Assembly (NCBI GenBank): GCA_036346375.1 | Contig: JAYEVE010000599.1 | Location: forward strand, 104,593 to 168,592 | DNA from: Guadua angustifolia | Lineage: Eukaryota; Streptophyta; Magnoliopsida; Poales; Poaceae | Direction of reading: 5' to 3' | DNA length: 64,000 bases | Shown here: piece after piece, positions 21,507 to 31,859 of the stretch | How positions within the stretch are numbered: position 1 is the stretch's first letter | Layout of the letters: each line of letters begins with the position of its first letter | Notes under the pieces: model-generated | Told to the model about the DNA's origin: nothing | What the model saw: the letters and a program-made list of their open reading frames with translations, nothing else | Databases searched by the model: none | Made by a program: the position numbers and the translations under genes

Positions 21507-23560
21507 CAGCTGACAATCCTTTTAGTTTTATGAAAGCTTAATTAGCAGGCGATCTTACTATCTCCCAATTTGATGTATGATGCCATATCTGTAATTTAGA
21601 AGCTGAACATTTGTGAAATGAAAACATTCTACTCATATTCTCGGAAAGAACAAGAATGTTCTCCTAGTATAACACACACACACATTTCGTTTAATTGGAT
21701 ATTTGCTAACCTTCAACGTGAAAATTCGACGCCATGTACAAAAAATGCCACTCTAGTGGCATGATTTGTACATGGCATCGAAGTTTGAAATTGAAGAGTG
21801 GTAAATATCTAAATCTCCCTATATAAAAGGAAGGATACACTAGTCCAACAAGGCTCCAAGCTCATGCATATTTCTCTAGCAAAATACAGAGACGTGAATG
21901 GAGTAGATATCAGGCCTATTGTCTGTACTAAAATACATAACTTTCCTGCTTCCCTTACTTGGTAACTTGTGAATCTATACAGGCTAGTTTCTTAGATAAA
22001 GTAACTTGGTTCTGCTAATTTGGATTGTACTTGATTGCCGTTATAATCTTGGTCTGTTAGATGTACGCTAAATCTTTTTTCTTTTCTTTATTAATGTGAA
22101 ATTTTTCTCATAGTTCATAATTAGTATAGTTAATAGATTATATTATAAATTTTAATAATTTTATAATTTAGCATTGTAATTCACATACAAATCAAAATTT
22201 TAAGCATCCTTTAATTTATTTCTAATTGTATACTTCTCGATTGTACTTTTGGTGGATTTTTTTTTCAATTTATGCTGGAATTCGTATAAAAAATCCATAT
22301 TCTATTTTTATTTATTATTACTCAAAATTTTATTTTTAGGTTTACTCTCAAATTATAATGGAAATAAAATTGCTAATTTTTTATTTCAAATTTTAGTTAG
22401 TTTGGCTTGTACTTGATATAGACTCGTTGCGTCAAAAAAGTATAGGACGTATTTTTTAATGGTCTTGTGCATAAATATACATTGTATTTTATATTCCAAT
22501 ATAAAATTAATATAAAATTAGTGTGGTCTCCCCTCTATACCACTAATAAGTATCTAACTTTACTTTATATCCTCTACATACACGCATTGAATATAGCATA
22601 GTGAGTATGGATAATAATTAAGGATTGTGCAATATCATCGAATGATCATTTGCAATATCATCTTAGTCCAGGGCCAATAATTATTATTCTGACTTTGTCT
22701 ATTTTTTATTGTACATGAGATGGATTTTTTAAGTTTTAGGCTGGAATTCATATGAAAATTTATATTTTTATTTATTATTATTTTAAATTTTTAAGGTTTA
22801 CTTTAGAGTTTGTATGAAAATCAAATTATTTATTCTATTTTATTCTAAATTTTACTTAATTGGCCTTGTACTTGAGATAGACTCATTGTTTTAATTTGCT
22901 AATTTTATTTAATTATTATTCCAAATTTTTGATATTTATGTATTTACATTGGAAATCACATGGAAGTCGATCGCTAATTTTTATTTTTTATTCTGAATTT
23001 TACTTTACTTAATTTGGCTTGTACTTGAGATAGACTCATCATTTTAATTTGCTAATTTTATTTAATTATTATTTTGAATTTTATTTATCTATGGATTTAC
23101 TTTGAAAATAGTATGGAAGTCATATTGCTAATTTCTTTAATTTTTAGGAGCTTCCTTAGAGTGTCTAATTAGTATAGCCATAGGTATGCTAATTTTTTTA
23201 TTCCGAATTTTTCTTAATTTATATTGTACTTGACATGGACTTTTTCTTTTAATCTAAACAACTCGGATCCAACAAATAGGTGACCAGATCTTTCTGGTTA
23301 ACGTGGGAGCTTCCTTAGAGTACCTAATTAGTATAAGTATAGATCACTAATTAATACCTAATATATGGAAAACTTGCAGTCAAATTGAGCAGTTCATTTT
23401 GCATATTTGACGAATTGGGGGAAAGTGGAACAATAAGACCACTCTACCACATGAGTTTTTCTTCCCTGGCATCTTACCTCAGTTCATCACTACCGCGCAA
23501 TATTGCTATCTGATTCGGAGCAATATAATTGCCTTTGAGCTATTCACCACGCAGTCCCTC
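21371..23560. repeat. 2.19-kb segmental duplication, copy 1
   Basis: This segment starts in codon 456 of the NB-ARC gene and runs to CCCTC at 23556-23560. It is repeated at 26125-28314 with what looks like 98-99% identity and equal length. It contains the last 135 bp of coding sequence, the 3' flank, a roughly 113-bp hairpin and an AT-rich tract in which a unit containing CTTGTACTTGAGATAGACTCAT recurs in diverged form several times between 22405 and 23250. Confidence 0.93.
21698..21810. repeat. long imperfect hairpin in the gene's 3' flank
   Basis: Arms of about 53 bases pair with few mismatches. GACGCCATGTACAAAAAATG is matched by the complement of CATGATTTGTACATGGCATC, the loop is at CTCTAG, and GATATTTGCTAACC pairs with GGTAAATATC at the base. 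It lies about 190 bases after the stop codon and is followed by CTATATAAAAGG. It may be a tiny foldback transposon or a small-RNA precursor. It is also present at 26452-26564. Confidence 0.7.
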
Positions 23561-25293
23561 TGTAGGATCGATATATACTAAACTAGCAATCAGAGGGGGG
23601 TGAATGATTGCGCGGAAGCTAAAATCAAATTTTTGATAATTTTTGAAACACCCCAATTCCGACTCAAATTGCCCGGTTCGGATTCGACAAAAACAGAGAA
23701 AGACACGTCTACTAAAATAGTAATTCTTGATGATCTAACCGTTAGATCGAAGTGAACTTTTAACTGTAGAAACTAGATTCAATTTGCAAGCTAACCCAAT
23801 AAAAATCAGCTCGATCGGATCTACAAATCTAAAGTTATTTTCTTCGCAAGTTTACTGAATCAGACGCTAGACCAAATAAAAACAGACTGACATATGTTCA
23901 TGAAAATAATAATTCCTGAAGATCCAACCGTTGGATTGATGTGAAATTATAACCAAAGAAACTATACTCAATTATGAAACTAATGAAATAAAAATCACCT
24001 CGATCGGATTTATGGATCTCGAGATATTACCTTTGCAAGATGACACTTTTGCAGTAGTTCGAACTCCGGACGAAAACTGATCTTCAACGCCAGGCCGATG
24101 AAAACGTTGACCACGTTGCTTGCATCAGACGATGTCCTGTACGATGCCTTCTTCTGGTCGCCGTTGCTTGCATGCATGCAGACACAATGGAGCCGCCAGA
24201 AGATCACCAAGCGTGGGGAAGTCCAGCCGCATGTACTCAGGAATCTTCTAGTCGTAAGATGATTCACATGCAAGGACTTCAAGCTGGCGCTCTGCCTTCA
24301 GCCGCAAGGGAATAATGAAGCAAGCGCCAACTCCTGCATGAATATGGTCAGATCAAGAAAAAACCTCGCCGCCAACGAAAAATGCCTACGCCTCCAGTAG
24401 GTTGCCGGCGGCTTTGTCCTCCAAGTCGTCGGACGACGCACAAATTAAAGCGGCGGCACGGCCCACGCAAGAGATTAATTTACGCTAGCAAAACACCAGA
24501 ACAACCAGCCGCACGTCCCTTCTGCATGTATGCAAAAACATGCAAGGGATTAACTAGTCGCCATGCTGCCGCAACGTCTCCAGCCGTCGGAATTTACTTC
24601 ACGCTTCTGCCTTCAAGCCGCCGAGAGCAATCTTCGCAGAACAGAGCAAGAACAAAACTCGGATTCCCTTCTGCGCCGCCACAGCAAAAAGCGACAAGCT
24701 CTCTCCGCAATGAAAAACGGCTATCACAGCCGTCAGAAAAAGGTTAATTCATTGATCAGGTTTTGAAGTCCTTTTATACAACTCAAAACCCTAACACATG
24801 TATGCATATCCACTTGGCCCAATACACATGGCCCAATATATGCATACAACCCAAAATTCCCACATGCACGCGTACGGCCCGCCTACCGCACTCACGTGAT
24901 TAACCAGCCTTCGTGTGCACCATTCTCTAGCCCGAACGTCCCGCATGACATCCTCGACCACCAGGACCTCGATTCCTCCCTGAACCTAGTCCCGAACCTC
25001 AGTTCCTCCATGAACCTAGTTCCGGTCCCGTCATCGACCACGTTCGCCCTCAAGCAACACCTGCACACGAATAAACAAACAACCAGTCCGAGCACAAGTC
25101 CACGACTTGACTCAAGGTTAATCCATGCAACCACTCACACGAGTGCATTGCATCAAGCAAAAACATCATGCTATCACCAGCATAATAATCATATCAACAT
25201 AGCACATGCACAAGCACCACATATGCTATAACCAACGTCACTTTACAATGCCAATTTCACCATTCAACCAATTTTTCATCACATGATCTCACA
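23561..25293 (-). repeat. 3' LTR of the Sirevirus-like element
   Basis: The ends read TGT...ACA on the minus strand. ORFs inside it, such as 24382-24747, are within the LTR and have no recognisable product. Two diverged copies of a phrase about regional A/T content (GATCTAACCGTTAGATCGAAGTGAA near 23733 and GATCCAACCGTTGGATTGATGTGAA near 23920) form an internal repeat. Confidence 0.7.
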
Positions 25294-26124
25294 ATCTCCC
25301 CCTTGATGAAAACATTGGCAACACCATTTGGAAACGAACATTGGCATTCACCTCACAATGGCAACACCATTTTTAAAAAAAGTAAAGTGACCAAAAGAAG
25401 AAGAACAAAAATCTCCCTTTATCTAAAAAGAAATCTCCCCCTATCAAAAAGAAAGACTCCCCCTAACAGAAAGAAGAAATGTGTGTGTGAATGTGCAATG
25501 TGTGACCAAAAATTTTCCCTTTGACTCCAAATTTTCTCCCCCTTTGACAATGGGTTCATCAAGAATGCAAAAAGAGAGCAAAAGAGAAACTTCTCTCCTT
25601 TTATGTTTGTTGTTTTCCTTTTTTTTATGTACTGAGCATTATGAATCATGCACAAATGTAACAACTTGATCACCAAGTCATGCTATCAACAGTACTTGCA
25701 CCCTCAAATCTACACATAACAATGTAGAGTAAGCATAACTAGAAATCAAGTACTATTAACGATTTTTTGCATGGCATGATCTCCCTTTCTCAACAATCTA
25801 GAAACTGAAAATATTGAATTTTTGTGCACTTTATTTGTGCTTTGAAAAACTGATTCATTACTTGATTGCAACAATAACAATTGCAAAGAATTACATGCAC
25901 CATCAGTCTTACTTTTCAACCATGCCAAGCAATCACAAGCTTAAGGTTTCATAGTTTCGGTCATACACAACCTCTTTCAAGTTCATATCAAAGTGCAATG
26001 ATAAGCAGTCTCGTAAAGAAGAAGTGCGACAGTACATAACCTTGATCTTGCTTTTATCAACAATCACTTTTTGAGCTTTAGCACTTAACTTTCATATTTA
26101 GCACTTTTTCGAGCAGGATCAAGA
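23561..26124 (-). mobile_element. truncated Sirevirus-like LTR retrotransposon (3' part)
   Basis: On the minus strand, an internal tail with CCCCCTTTG-type poly-purine motifs (as AAAGGGGGAGA on the coding strand) leads into a polypurine tract AAGGGGGAGAT at 25294-25304 and then an LTR of about 1733 bp, from TGTGAGATC (25293) to GATCCTACA (23561). This layout is typical of Ty1/copia Sirevirus-type elements. CCCTC precedes the LTR at 23556-23560, and the duplicated flank keeps CCCTC at the uninterrupted site (28310-28314). The element is cut at 26124, where the duplicated NB-ARC 3' end begins; its 5' LTR and coding region are missing. Confidence 0.75.
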
Positions 26125-26260
26125 TAGGCCTCAAGGGAAATTTAAGGTGCTTGCATGGAGATCTCACCTGCCACCTTACTACGCCTACATGTTTAATTGT
26201 GAGATACAGAGGCCACAGCGTATGGTCGCCAGGAAGAAGCGCTTTCAGAAGAATAATTAG
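26125..26260 (+). pseudogene. NB-ARC gene 3' fragment
   Basis: The final 44 codons and stop of the gene at 20007-21506 are duplicated without the rest of the gene. The left edge is a recombination junction inside the Sirevirus-like element. Confidence 0.9.
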
Positions 26261-28314
26261 CAGCTGACAATCCTTTTAGTTTTATGAAAGCTTAATTAGC
26301 AGGCGATCTTACTATCTCCCAATTTGATGTATGATGCCATATCTGTAATTTAGAAGCTGAACATTTGTGAAATGAAAACATTCTACTCATATTCTCGGAA
26401 AGAACAAGAATGTTCTCCTAGTATAACACACACACCCATTTCGTTTAATTGGATATTTGCCACCCTTCAACGTGAAAATTCGACACCATGTACAAAAAAT
26501 GCCACTCTAGTGGCATGATTTGTACATGGCGTCGAAGTTTGAAATTGAAGAGTGGTAAATATCTAAATCTCCCTATATAAAAGGAAGGATACACTAGTCC
26601 AACAAGGCTCCAAGCTCATGCATATTTCTCCAGCAAAATACAGAGACGTGAATGGAGTAGATATCAGGCCTATTGTCTGTACTAAAATACATAACTTTCC
26701 TGCTTCCCTTACTTGGTAACTTGTGAATCTATACAGGCTAGTTTCTTAGATAAAGTAACTTGGTTCTGCTAATTTGGATTGTACTTGATTGCCGTTATAA
26801 TCTTGGTGCATTAGATGTACGCTAAATCTTTTTCTTTTCTTTATTAATGTGAAATTTTTCTCATAGTTCATAATTAGTATAGTTAATAGATTATATTATA
26901 AATTTTAATAATTTTATAATTTTGCATTGTAATTCACATACAAATCAAAATTTTAAGCATCCTTTAATTTATTTCTAATTGTATACTTCTCGATTGTATT
27001 TTTGGTGGATTTTTTTTTCAATTTATGTTGGAATTAGTATAAAAAAAATCCATATTCTGTTTTTATTTATTATTACTCAAAATTTTATTTTTAGGTTTAC
27101 TCTCAAATTATAATGGAAATAAAATTGCTAATTTTTTATTTCAAATTTTAGTTAGTTTGGCTTGTACTTGATATAGACTCGTTGCGTCAAAAAAGTATAG
27201 GATGTATTTTTTAATGGTCTTGTGCATAAATATACATTGTATTTTATATTCCAATATAAAATTAGTGTGGTCTCCCCTCTATATCACTAATAAGTATCTA
27301 ACTTTACTTTATATCCTCTACATACACGCATTGAATATAGCATAGTGAGTATGGATAATAATTAAGGATTGTGCAATATCATCGAATGATCATTTGCAAT
27401 ATCATCTTAGTCCAGGGTCAATAATTATTATTCTGACTTTGCGTATTTTTTATTGTACATGAGGTGGATTTTTTAAGTTTTAGGCTGGAATTCATATGAA
27501 AAATTATATTTTTATTTATTATTATTTTAAATTTTTAAGGTTTACTTTAGAGTTTGTATGAAAATCAAATTATTTATTCTATTTTATTCTAAATTTTACT
27601 TAATTGGCCTTGTACTTGAGATAGACTCATTGTTTTAATTTGCTAATTTTATTTAATTATTATTCCAAATTTTTGATATTTATGTATTTACATTGGAAAT
27701 CACATGGAAGTCAGATCGCTAATTTTTATTTTTTATTCTGAATTTTACTTTACTTAATTTGGCTTGTACTTGAGATAGACTCATCATTTTAATTTGCTAA
27801 TTTTATTTAATTATTATTTTGAATTTTATTTATCTATGGATTTACTTTGAAAATAGTATGGAAGTCATATTGCTAATTTCTTTAATTTTTAGGAGCTTCC
27901 TTAGAGTGTCTAATTAGTATAGCCATAGGTATGCTAATTTTTTTAATTTTTTTATTCCGAATTTTTCTTAATTTATATTGTACTTGACATGGACTTTTTC
28001 TTTTAATCTAAACAACTCAGATCCAACAAATAGGTGACCAGATCTTTCTGGTTAACGTGGGAGCTTTCTTAGAGTACCTAATTAGTATAAGTATAGATCA
28101 CTAATTAATACCTAATATATGGAAAACTTGCAGTCAAATTGAGCAGTTCATTTTGCATCTTTGACGAATTGGGGGAAAGTGGAACAATAAGACCACTCTA
28201 CCACATGAGTTTTTCTTCCCTGGCATCTTACCTCAGTTCATCACTACCGCGCAATATTGCTATCTGATTCGGAGCAATATAATTGCCTTTGACCTATTCA
28301 CCACGCAGTCCCTC
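26125..28314. repeat. 2.19-kb segmental duplication, copy 2
   Basis: This is the second copy of 21371-23560, beginning at the shared TAGGCCTCAAGGG and ending at CCCTC. It carries the last 44 codons and stop of the NB-ARC gene, the hairpin and the AT-rich tract. It lacks the Sirevirus insertion, so host sequence continues directly after CCCTC (CGGTTCATATGAG). Confidence 0.93.
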
Positions 28315-28429
28315 CGGTTCATATGAGAGCTTTTCGTTCATGCCTTCCTGTATATACTACGCTCAATTATTTTCGATTATGTTCGGTGCAGGGAGTATTG
28401 AGTGTTTTGTTTCATCCGGGCAAGAAACC

Positions 28430-28771
28430 TGTCACGATCCCACTCGATTATCATGGATCAACAACAAGCACAATAGAGATATTTCCAATTCAACACTGGA
28501 TATATACAAGTATTGGGATACAAACTGAGGAGAATTGGAGGCGGAGACTAGGAAGAAGCAATAGACGAGGAAGAAGCAGGGGACTGGGAACGAGAGAATG
28601 GAGTTTGGGGAAGAACAGCAGGTGAAGGGGGAAGGCTGAGGCCAGTGCTAATTTCTTCGATGCCCTCTCGGTGGCTGCTGCTTCTCTTTTGTATTGCCCC
28701 TTCCTCTCAGCCGGGCGGGCCGCAAATGAGCCCACATGCTTCCCATCTTCCAAGGGCCCACATCCGTGACA
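28430..28771 (-). repeat. 3' LTR of the gene-capturing element
   Basis: TGTCACGG...ATCGTGACA on the minus strand, with perfect short inverted ends. The long PPDK-containing ORF runs on into this LTR before stopping. Confidence 0.93.
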
Positions 28772-28784
28772 TTTCTCCCTCCTT

Positions 28785-29071
28785 GAATCTCGGCTTGTCC
28801 CCAAGCCGGTGATAGCAAACCACAGATTGTACATGTAGTCACCACCAGGATCCCATGGCAACTGCAGGTACAGACCTCTGCTCCCAACTTGATCAACACA
28901 TTGGTCAACCATGTAGATGAAGCTCCAATCCGCTTCTGACGATATAACCAATATCCATAGATACTTCTGAACTTGGAGATCTTGAAAGGCTGTTGCATCC
29001 TCAAGTAAAAATGTCCCATAAAGCTCAACAATTATAGCACAAAAGAGAGGGATTTCATATGACTGCCATGC
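28785..29071 (-). pseudogene. short gypsy pol-like tail inside the element
   Basis: Between the dikinase piece and the polypurine tract the minus strand encodes, in shifting frames, phrases such as GYWLYRQKRIG, TNVLIKLG and PAWGQAEIQGGRNVTD. They resemble the extreme C-terminus of grass Ty3/gypsy polyproteins just before the 3' LTR. This is a remembered resemblance, not an alignment. If right, it is the only remnant of the element's original coding region. Confidence 0.4.
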
Positions 29072-30443
29072 TGCCACTAGTGCTGCCCTGGGAATTTCAA
29101 TCATAGTCCCAACTTTGTAGCCAATGGTTTTCCCCATGTCGGTGAAAACTTTGTTAGCAATTTGACTGATAAGAGTCACTGAATGGCCCAATTCCTGAGG
29201 TGTTCCAACAAGAAAAACCATTATCTCTGGAAAAACTTGAATACCCTGGTTGGTCATTGAAATAGCAGCTTCAAAGATGGCACGGGCTTGCATTTCTGTT
29301 AATTCAGAATATGATATACCAAGCCTCCACCCACAGAAACTAAGCATAGGATTTACTTCTGAAAGGTTTTCTATTCTTGCAAGGCAATCCTCCTGAGCGG
29401 CTCCAGTTTCTGAACAAAGTTCACGCACAATATCCTCGACATGGCTTTCTGGAAGGAACTCGTGAAGTGGAGGGTCCAAGAGGCGAATAGTCACTGGGAG
29501 CCCATCCATAGCACGGAAAATGCCTTCAAAGTCGGATCTCTGATAAAGCAGAAGACGATCTAGTGCTTTATGTCTCTGTTCAACAGTTGCAGCCCTTATC
29601 ATCTGCCTCACAGCTTTAATCCTCTCCTCTGAAGCAAAGAACATGTGTTCTGTCCGACATAGTCCAATTCCTTCTGCCCCATTTGTTCTTGCCGTCAATG
29701 TATCCTCAGGGTTATCTGTATTAGCCATAACCTTGAGCTGCCTAACTTCATCCATCCAGGACATGAAGGTTCCCAAGTTACCGCGAAGGGCTGGTGGGAT
29801 TAGCGGCTGCCTGCCAAGGATCACTTCACCAGTTGATCCATTCAGCGATAGCCAGTCACCTTCATGGAGCACCATGTCTCCAATCGCTACCACCTTCTCA
29901 GCATCGTTTACACGGACGCTTGAGCATCCTGACACGTAACCTTTGCCCCAGCCGCGTACTACAACAGCAGCATGGGAGGTCATGCCACCTCTTGCTGTAA
30001 GAATTCCAGTAGCTGCGTGCCTGCCACCGACATCCTCTGGGCTGGTCTCCATCCTCACCAGAATGGCACCTTTCCCTTGGGAGTGCCATGCTTCAGCCTC
30101 CTCAGCAGTAAATACAATTTGACCCACACCAGCCCCAGGCGATGCAGGTAAGCCTGTGGCAATAACTTTGTCTTTGTACGCTGATGGGTTCTCAAACTGA
30201 GGGTGAAGAAGCTGGTCCAGGTGTCCTGGGTCTACCATCTTAATCGCTGTACGGCGGTCAACAAGGCCTTCACTAACCTTGTCTACAGCAATCCTTACAG
30301 CGCCTTTGCCTGTACACTTGCCTATTCTGCACTGTAGCATCCAGAGCCTATTTTCTTGGACAGTGAATTCAATATCCATCATTTCTTTATAGTGGCTCTT
30401 GAGTATTTTGCAGTTCTCAACAAGCTCCCCATAAGTGTCATCC
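29072..30443 (-). pseudogene. PPDK: captured pyruvate,phosphate dikinase cDNA fragment
   Basis: PPDK makes phosphoenolpyruvate from pyruvate, ATP and phosphate, and is the chloroplast PEP-regenerating enzyme of C4 grasses. The fragment corresponds roughly to the middle half of the roughly 950-aa plant enzyme: MMDIEFTVQENRLWMLQC, then the swivelling phosphohistidine domain with GGMTSHAAVVVRGWGKG (the Thr-Ser-His catalytic and regulatory site is kept), LSLNGSTGEVILG, GIGLCRTEHMFFAS, YQRSDFEGIFRAMDGLPVTI, NPMLSFCGWRLGISY, ending IGYKVGTMIEIPRAALVA. The N-terminal ATP-grasp half and the C-terminal GICGEHGG region are missing. It is open without introns for about 450 codons although plant PPDK genes are intron-rich, so it came from a spliced transcript. 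Substitutions at conserved positions suggest it does not encode an active enzyme. Confidence 0.93.
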
Positions 30444-30460
30444 TGGGCAGGACATTCTCT

Positions 30461-31018
30461 TCAACACTTGGTAAACACAGTGTTGTCAGCAACACTAGCA
30501 GTAGTGCTCTTGCTCTTCATGACCCAGTGCACAGGGCGACAAGTGATGTGCACTCGTGACACCCACTTGACTACGCTCTGATGTGCGCCTTTGCTCATAG
30601 AAGTTCGGAAGGACGTGACCGAAGCAACAGCTGGGGTGGATGAAACCGTTGGTTTGTTGGCGTCCTGGATGGGGCATGATGTCGAACACTTGGTGGGTGT
30701 CACCGGGGTGATAGTGGTGGAGAGCGACATCTCGTACCTGATATCCAGCCAACAGCAGTTGTCCCACATGCACCGACCATGGCAGGCTTCGCGAGCTTGA
30801 ACTACCTTAGGCCAAGATGGAAACCCGACGAGAGCCACAACGCCATCCATACCCTCCTGTACATGCACCTCATCCACTGGTCCCCATCGACCAAAGACTT
30901 GACGCAGTGCCTCCTCAGTCACTTGCCCAGGGTATAGTAGATGGTGAATGGTGATGCGAAGGAGGGGTTCAGCAGGTGCCACACGCTGCATATCCTGAGT
31001 TGCCATTTCGTCGAACAT
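30461..31018 (-). pseudogene. captured PTB-like RRM fragment
   Basis: The ORF starts MFDEMATQDMQRV and has one RRM-like domain (about residues 17-95): LLRITIHHLLYP at strand 1, VTEEALRQVFGRWGPVDEV, GMDGVVALVGF, and REACHGRCMWDNCCWLDIRYE. The order IxHLLYPVTxE...CCxLDI is characteristic of the second RRM of plant polypyrimidine-tract-binding proteins, which bind pyrimidine-rich RNA in splicing control. The rest, about 90 residues, is Ser/Thr-rich and unrecognised. It overlaps the AP2/ERF reading frame by about 100 bases in a different frame, showing the join is not a designed fusion. Similar RRMs also occur in some annotated grass retroelement ORFs, so an origin as an element gene cannot be excluded. 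Confidence 0.7.
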
Positions 31019-31491
31019 GTGGCGAGCAATGCGGCTTGTTCCTGGGTTTGCGCTTCCGGATGCAGTGGCGCTGCTTGAGCGACAGCGCGGGCGATGCCAC
31101 CAGCGGTGGTCAAGCCCAGCGCGCTCAGCGACTCCTGCACGCGCTTAGCCTCAAAGTTGAGCACAGCGGTGGGCCCGCGTAAGGCGAAGGTGGCTCGATC
31201 GTAGGCGAGCGCGGCGTCCTCGGGTGTGTCGAAGGTGCCGAGCCGCACGCGGGCGCTGATGCATGTGGAGTCCCGGATCTCCGCCGTGTACTTGCCCCAG
31301 GGCCACTTCCGCACCCCGATCAGCGGCGCCTCCGTCGGGTGAAGATGAGCCGTCTTCCGGACGACGGCACGGATCCGGCGGCGCGCGACGAGGACGAACC
31401 GGCGGCCGCGCAGAAGACGAGAGGACACGCGATGAAGACCGTCGGCGCAGATCGGAAACTCCAGGTGTGGGCTCTGATACCAAATTGTCAC
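30919..31491 (-). pseudogene. captured AP2/ERF transcription factor fragment
   Basis: The AP2 DNA-binding domain lies at residues 57-113: LIGVRKWPWGKYTAEIRDS, then ARVRLGTFDTPEDAALAYDRA and RGPTAVLNF. The WGKY.AEIRDS, GTFDTxEDAALAYDRA and VLNF motifs identify the ERF family, which binds GCC-box or related DNA. The following VQESLSALGL is also ERF-like. The first AP2 positions differ from the usual YRGVRRRPWG (here LIGVRKWPWG). The segment is GC-rich, unlike the element around it. The ORF begins at the PBS, and its last about 35 codons run into the RRM piece in another frame. It is a truncated capture rather than a resident gene. Confidence 0.88.
31471..31482 (-). promoter_or_regulatory. tRNA primer-binding site
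   Basis: On the minus strand TGGTATCAGAGC lies three bases downstream of the 5' LTR. It is complementary to the 3' end of initiator tRNA-Met, the usual primer of plant LTR retrotransposons. Confidence 0.92.
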
Positions 31492-31828
31492 GATCCCACT
31501 TGATTATCACGGATCAACAACAAGCACAGTAGAGATATTTCCAATTCAACACTGGATATATACAAGTATTGGGATACAAACTGAGGAGAATTGGAGGCGG
31601 AGACTAGGAAGAAGCAATAGACGAGGAAGAAGCAAGGGACAGGGAACGAGAGAATGGAGTTTGGGGAAGAACAACAGGTGAAGGGGGAAGGCTGAGGCCA
31701 GTGCTAATTTCTTCGATGCCCTCTCGGTGGCTGCTGCTTCTGCTTTTGTATTGCCCCTTCCTCTCAGCCGGGCGGGCCGCAAATGAGCCCACATGCTTCC
31801 CATCTTCCAAGGGCCCACATCCATGACA
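31486..31828 (-). repeat. 5' LTR of the gene-capturing element
   Basis: 343 bp, from TGTCATGG to ATCGTGACA on the minus strand; followed on the plus strand by AAACC, the target duplication. Confidence 0.93.
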
Positions 31829-31859
31829 AAACCCTGCGTAGTGTTGGTTTGTTGCTTTG

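Larger units (their letters stand above)
28430..31828 (-). mobile_element. LTR retrotransposon carrying three captured host-gene pieces
   Basis: LTRs of 342 and 343 bp (28430-28771 and 31486-31828) begin TGTCA and end TGACA. They differ by about seven substitutions and one indel by eye. Both sides carry the 5-bp target duplication AAACC (28425-28429 and 31829-31833). On the minus strand the left-hand PBS TGGTATCAGAGC (31471-31482) matches the initiator-tRNA-Met type, three bases inside the 5' LTR; a polypurine tract AAGGAGGGAGAAA (28772-28784) precedes the 3' LTR. The 2.7-kb interior has no recognisable gag, protease or reverse transcriptase. In order it holds an AP2/ERF piece, a PTB-like RRM piece and a pyruvate,phosphate dikinase piece, all sense to the element, then a short stretch resembling the end of a gypsy pol gene. 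It must have been mobilised in trans. Confidence 0.93.

Noticed and set aside
24382..25231. ORFs of 111-121 codons
   Set aside because: They lie wholly inside the Sirevirus-like LTR and match no known protein.
28490..30382. A 630-codon minus-strand ORF as a working pyruvate,phosphate dikinase gene
   Set aside because: It lies between LTRs, lacks the N-terminal ATP-binding half and the C-terminal active-site region, has changes at conserved positions, and its last codons are LTR sequence.
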